The notes under the pieces: generated by a model | The model's database searches: none | What the model was told of the DNA's origin: nothing | What the model saw: only the letters and a program-made list of their open reading frames with translations | Program-made: the position numbers and the translations under genes | Source of the DNA: Methanobrevibacter sp. | GTDB taxonomy: Archaea > Methanobacteriota > Methanobacteria > Methanobacteriales > Methanobacteriaceae | DNA length: 8,318 nt | Reading direction: 5' to 3' | Assembly: GCA_030539985.1 (NCBI GenBank) | Contig: JAUNXD010000066.1 | Span: 1-8,318, forward strand | Shown: in pieces, positions 5,742 through 8,318 of the stretch | Layout: each line of letters starts with the position of its first letter | Numbering within the stretch: the stretch's first letter is position 1

Positions 5742-5779
5742 GTTAACACATCTATAATTTTTCTATAAAAAATGTTAAC
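5742..5779 (-). promoter_or_regulatory. Integrase promoter with GTTAACA dyad
   Basis: GTTAACA (5742-5748) and TGTTAAC (5773-5779) form a perfect inverted 7-mer pair 24 bases apart. Between them the minus strand reads TTTTTTATAG (5772 to 5763), a TATA-like element 27 bases before the ATG at 5740. A dimer bound to the two arms would cover the promoter. The arms could also be recombinase binding sites. Confidence 0.4.
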
Positions 5780-5824
5780 CGAGAGAGCATTTGAGAAATA
5801 TTTTTCATCTAAGTAAAACATCTT

Positions 5825-6595
5825 TTACCAAGGATTGACATATTCCCAAACTTCTTCAAAACTGGTTTTAACTCCAAGTTTGGTATATTCACGAACTAAT
5901 GTATTGATGTCTCTTTCAAGCAACTCCTTAGAAATAGGATTATCGAGAACCACTGACTGTGAAACGTCAATTATCACAGGTTTTTCATCCAAATTCAAAA
6001 TATTGTAATTTGACAAATCCCCGTGAACGAGTTTTGCATCATTTACAAATCGTTTAAGTTCAACAAGGAGAATATTCCAGAATTCATCAGGATTTTCAGG
6101 CGGCTGGTTTCTCACAGGCTGTGCGGGGTTTCCATCTTCATCGCCGATAAATTCAATTAGTAAAACATTGTTTGCACTTGTTATCGGTTTTGGAACTCTG
6201 ACTCCTGTGGCATCCAGTCTTGTCAGGTTTTTAAACTCCTTTGTAACCCAGGAATATATAATCTTTCGTTTGTTTTTGGTTTTAACGTTAAATCTCGGAT
6301 CTCCTTTGAGGTAGTAATCCATCTTTTTAAAATCAGAGGTTGCTATTCTGTATATTTTAACAGCAACGAATTTTTCATCATCAGTTATACCGGTTAATAC
6401 ATTAGCTTCCTTTCCGGTACTGATTGCACCGTTTAAAATATCAATGTATCCTTGGTTAGCTAGTTTGTAAAGGGTTTCCAGTGTTATCTTGTCGAAAATT
6501 TCATTTCCGGTTTTTCGCTCTGAATTGTCCTTTCTTCTTTTTTCAGAGTGAATCTTTGCATGCTTGGCATCTGCTTTAGCTACTTTTGGATCCAT
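5825..6595 (-). CDS. rio1: RIO1-family atypical serine protein kinase/ATPase
   Basis: A 256-residue archaeal RIO1, an atypical kinase/ATPase that acts in late maturation of the small ribosomal subunit. The flexible loop and P-loop region read STGKEANV (59-66), the RIO1 signature. The ATP-binding Lys is K80 in VAVKIYR. The catalytic loop is HGDLSNYNIL (191-200, D193 and N198), and the metal-binding Asp is D210 in IIDVSQSV. Length and motifs are typical and complete. The start at 6595 lacks a clear ribosome binding site, but it lies only 26 bases after the aIF1A stop, so the two genes are co-transcribed. In related methanogens a KH-domain (Dim2-like) gene usually follows rio1; here the integrase occupies that slot. 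Confidence 0.95.
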   Translation of the reverse strand: MDPKVAKADAKHAKIHSEKRRKDNSERKTGNEIFDKITLETLYKLANQGYIDILNGAISTGKEANVLTGITDDEKFVAVKIYRIATSDFKKMDYYLKGDPRFNVKTKNKRKIIYSWVTKEFKNLTRLDATGVRVPKPITSANNVLLIEFIGDEDGNPAQPVRNQPPENPDEFWNILLVELKRFVNDAKLVHGDLSNYNILNLDEKPVIIDVSQSVVLDNPISKELLERDINTLVREYTKLGVKTSFEEVWEYVNPW

Positions 6596-6621
6596 ATAAT
6601 CAAAAAAATAAGTAATTAAGA

Positions 6622-6927
6622 CTACATTTTAAGGTAGCCTTTTCTTTCAAGCCAGTTGGACTCTGTTTTTGTGTATCTCCAGATTACATCTGCCTTTTCA
6701 TCAGATTGGAAATCCCAAGGTTTTACAAGAATGACGTCTCCTTCACGAATCCAAATACGTTTTTTCATTTTTCCAGGAATTCTGGTCATTCTGATATGGC
6801 CATCGGCACATCGGACTTTCAGTTTTCCGTGCCCCATAATTTGTTCAACTACTCCAGGTATTTCTCCTTTTTTAGGAGTTCTTACTCTTCTGTACTCTTG
6901 TTGTTGATTGTTATTAGGCTTAGACAA
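6622..6927 (-). CDS. Translation initiation factor aIF1A
   Basis: A 101-residue aIF1A that binds the small ribosomal subunit A site and supports start-codon selection with aIF1 and aIF2. It begins SKPNNNQQQEYRRVRTPKKG, the usual basic tail. An S1-like OB fold follows, with the family signature GKLKVRCADGHIRMTRIPGK and then RIWIREGDVILVKPWDF, and a short helical C-terminus. The start is best placed at TTG 6927, because GGAGGA (6939 to 6934) sits six bases ahead. The alternative ATG at 6954 would add nine residues, MYYYFGGEY, that overlap the ribosome binding site and are not typical of the family. It is the first gene of the operon with rio1, consistent with a ribosome and translation module. 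Confidence 0.95.
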   Translation of the reverse strand: MSKPNNNQQQEYRRVRTPKKGEIPGVVEQIMGHGKLKVRCADGHIRMTRIPGKMKKRIWIREGDVILVKPWDFQSDEKADVIWRYTKTESNWLERKGYLKM

Positions 6928-6933
6928 ATACTC

Positions 6934-6939
6934 TCCTCC
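6934..6939 (-). promoter_or_regulatory. Ribosome binding site deciding the aIF1A TTG start
   Basis: GGAGGA on the minus strand lies six bases before TTG 6927. It lies inside the frame of the longer ATG start, which argues that the longer start is not used. Confidence 0.7.
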
Positions 6940-6959
6940 AAAATAATAATACAATTTCT

Positions 6960-7028
6960 CTCCATAAGATTAAATTATTTATATTTATATCAATATACTA
7001 TATATTAATTTATTGGATTTTACCAAAT
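6960..7028. promoter_or_regulatory. Divergent promoter region of the aIF1A-rio1 operon and moeA
   Basis: An almost pure A/T stretch contains TATA-like elements for both directions. For the leftward operon these are ATATAAATA-type sequences (about 6978-6990), predicting a start near 6960 and a leader holding the GGAGGA site. For moeA it is CTATATAT (about 6998-7005), predicting a start near 7027-7032 and a very short leader. The exact starts cannot be read from sequence alone. Confidence 0.45.
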
Positions 7029-7037
7029 GTGATATGT

Positions 7038-8261
7038 ATGGGAACTGAATTTTTAAAAATTAAGGAATGTGATGAAGCTATTGATATTATTCAAAAATTA
7101 TTCGATGAAAATTTAACTCCTGAAAGTGAAGAGATTGAAGTTGGCGAAGCCTATGGCAGGATATTGTTTGAGGATGTTTACTCCAAAATGGATTTCCCTC
7201 CATTCAATAAGGCATTGAAGGACGGTTTTGCAATTCTTTCAAGTGACAGTTTTGGTGCTTCGGAGGAATCTCCAAACACTCTGGAAGTAGTTGACTTCTT
7301 GGAGGCTGGTGCAACTACTGATAAAAAGGTCGAAAAGGGAAAGTGCATTGAAATCAGTACTGGTGCCGCAATGCCTGAAGGAGCCGATGCGGTTGTCATG
7401 GTGGAATATGCTGAAAAGGGCGAGGGCAGTGTTGATTTGCTGACTACTGCAACTCCGTTTCAGGATGTTGCCAAAAAGGGCTCTGACATTGAGGAAGGTA
7501 AACTGATTCTTGAAAAAGGGGACTTTCTAAATCCTGGAAAAATTGGTGTTCTTCTCTCTCAGGGGTTTGAAACAATTGAAGTTTACAAAAAACCGAGTGT
7601 CGGTATACTTTCATCAGGTAATGAAATAACACTTCAGGGTGAGGAGCTAGAATATGGAAAAATCTATGATGTAAATGGTGGGATGATTAAAAACGATGCC
7701 ATTTCCTGCGGTGCAGATGCAAGATTTATGGGAGTAATGAGGGACAGTTACGACGAAGTCAAGGAAAAAATCATCAGCTCCCTGAATGAAGTTGACATAC
7801 TGTTCTGCTCAGGAGGAACATCAGCAGGTCTCGGTGATGTATTGAAACATGTTCTCGATGAGCTCGGAGAGGTTCACATTCACGGAATTTCAGTTCAGCC
7901 AGGAAAACCGACAATTGTCGGAGTCATTGACGGTAAAATGGTAATCGGACTTCCGGGAAATCCTGTTTCAGCACTAATGATATTCAATGCATTTGTGGCC
8001 GAACCATTGACAAGACTGGCAGGTATCGACAAGGATTTTGAACTTAAAACCCATAAAGGCAAAATCACAAAAAGAATCCACTCACAAGTCGGAAGAATGC
8101 AATACCAGCTGGTCAAGGTTGATGGGGAAAACATCCAACCTATATTTAAGGATTCCGGAGCAATCTTCTCTTTATCTACTGCTGACGGTTATGTGAAAAT
8201 TCCAAAATTGGTTGAGCTAGTTGATGAAGGCGAAGAAGTCGAAGTTTATTTATTCAATTAA
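7038..8261 (+). CDS. moeA: Molybdopterin molybdenumtransferase MoeA-family protein
   Basis: A 407-residue MoeA-family enzyme that inserts molybdate (or tungstate) into adenylylated molybdopterin in cofactor synthesis; methanogens need it for formylmethanofuran and formate dehydrogenases. Family motifs appear in order: PPFNKALKDGFA (54-65, like PPFDNSAMDGYA), STGAAMPEGADAVV (107-120), SSGNEI (192-197, where TGDEL is usual), and the molybdopterin-binding SGGTSAGLGD (258-267). These are followed by QPGKPTIVG (287-295) and GLPGNPVSA (304-312), and a C-terminal beta domain ends the protein. Length is normal. I place the start at ATG 7038 because GTGAT (7029-7033) can act as a ribosome binding site; GTG 7029 would add three residues. 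The Asn in SSGNEI replaces the acidic residue of the bacterial motif, a difference I expect in archaeal paralogues. The next gene starts 27 bases after the stop. Confidence 0.93.
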   Translation: MGTEFLKIKECDEAIDIIQKLFDENLTPESEEIEVGEAYGRILFEDVYSKMDFPPFNKALKDGFAILSSDSFGASEESPNTLEVVDFLEAGATTDKKVEKGKCIEISTGAAMPEGADAVVMVEYAEKGEGSVDLLTTATPFQDVAKKGSDIEEGKLILEKGDFLNPGKIGVLLSQGFETIEVYKKPSVGILSSGNEITLQGEELEYGKIYDVNGGMIKNDAISCGADARFMGVMRDSYDEVKEKIISSLNEVDILFCSGGTSAGLGDVLKHVLDELGEVHIHGISVQPGKPTIVGVIDGKMVIGLPGNPVSALMIFNAFVAEPLTRLAGIDKDFELKTHKGKITKRIHSQVGRMQYQLVKVDGENIQPIFKDSGAIFSLSTADGYVKIPKLVELVDEGEEVEVYLFN

Positions 8262-8288
8262 GATTATAATTTTAAGTAGGTGTTATAA

Positions 8289-8318
8289 ATGGATTATGAA
8301 GTTAAAGTAATTCCAGAA
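8289..8318 (+). CDS. Start of an unidentified gene (3' part outside window)
   Basis: ATG at 8289 opens the frame MDYEVKVIPE, which runs off the right edge. AGGTG (8278-8282) lies six bases ahead as a ribosome binding site. It begins 27 bases after the moeA stop with no terminator between, so the two are probably co-transcribed. The short beta-strand-like start would suit a MoaD/ThiS-type ubiquitin-fold protein, but ten residues are not enough to say so. Confidence 0.6.
   Translation, partial: MDYEVKVIPE

Noticed and set aside
5785..5797. CATTTGAGA shared with the left gene-free stretch (about 330-340), as a possible attachment core
   Set aside because: Nine bases in AT-rich DNA are expected by chance, and the flanks do not match.

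Overview
The window looks like a stretch of methanogenic archaeal chromosome, most likely from the Methanobacteriaceae (Methanobrevibacter- or Methanosphaera-like). The DNA is strongly AT-rich. It encodes translation factor aIF1A, a RIO1 kinase, an archaeal MCM helicase and a MoeA-family molybdopterin enzyme. Start signals mix GGAGG-type ribosome binding sites with archaeal TATA boxes. The genus is an inference from gene content and composition, not from a database match.

The right third (about 5825-8318) is ordinary host chromosome. The aIF1A and rio1 genes form a leftward operon. moeA runs rightward from a shared AT-rich divergent promoter region, and the first codons of a further gene follow it. 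The aIF1A gene is best started at a TTG codon with a strong GGAGG site.

The left two thirds (from before about 650 up to 5740) read as an integrated mobile element. In leftward order they hold a tyrosine recombinase directly behind rio1, a 690-base AT-rich regulatory or replication-like region, a small hypothetical gene, a full-length MCM helicase, a 218-base repeat-rich region, a ribbon-helix-helix (RHH) protein, and a small Cys-rich protein. A further 590 bases without a convincing gene follow. The far left edge carries the tail of a rightward gene closed by a U-tract hairpin. I could not find a duplicated attachment core, so the left boundary of the element is not fixed and may lie outside the window.

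The suggested logic is integration and excision by the recombinase, replication by the element's own MCM, and control or partition by the RHH protein. The most interesting signals are non-coding. An array of 8-bp ATGACCAT repeats lies directly upstream of the RHH gene. A GTAGCTATG motif occurs as an inverted pair at two places flanking the RHH/Cys cassette. A 17-bp inverted repeat surrounds a TATA box upstream of MCM. A possible small RNA lies between the integrase and MCM.
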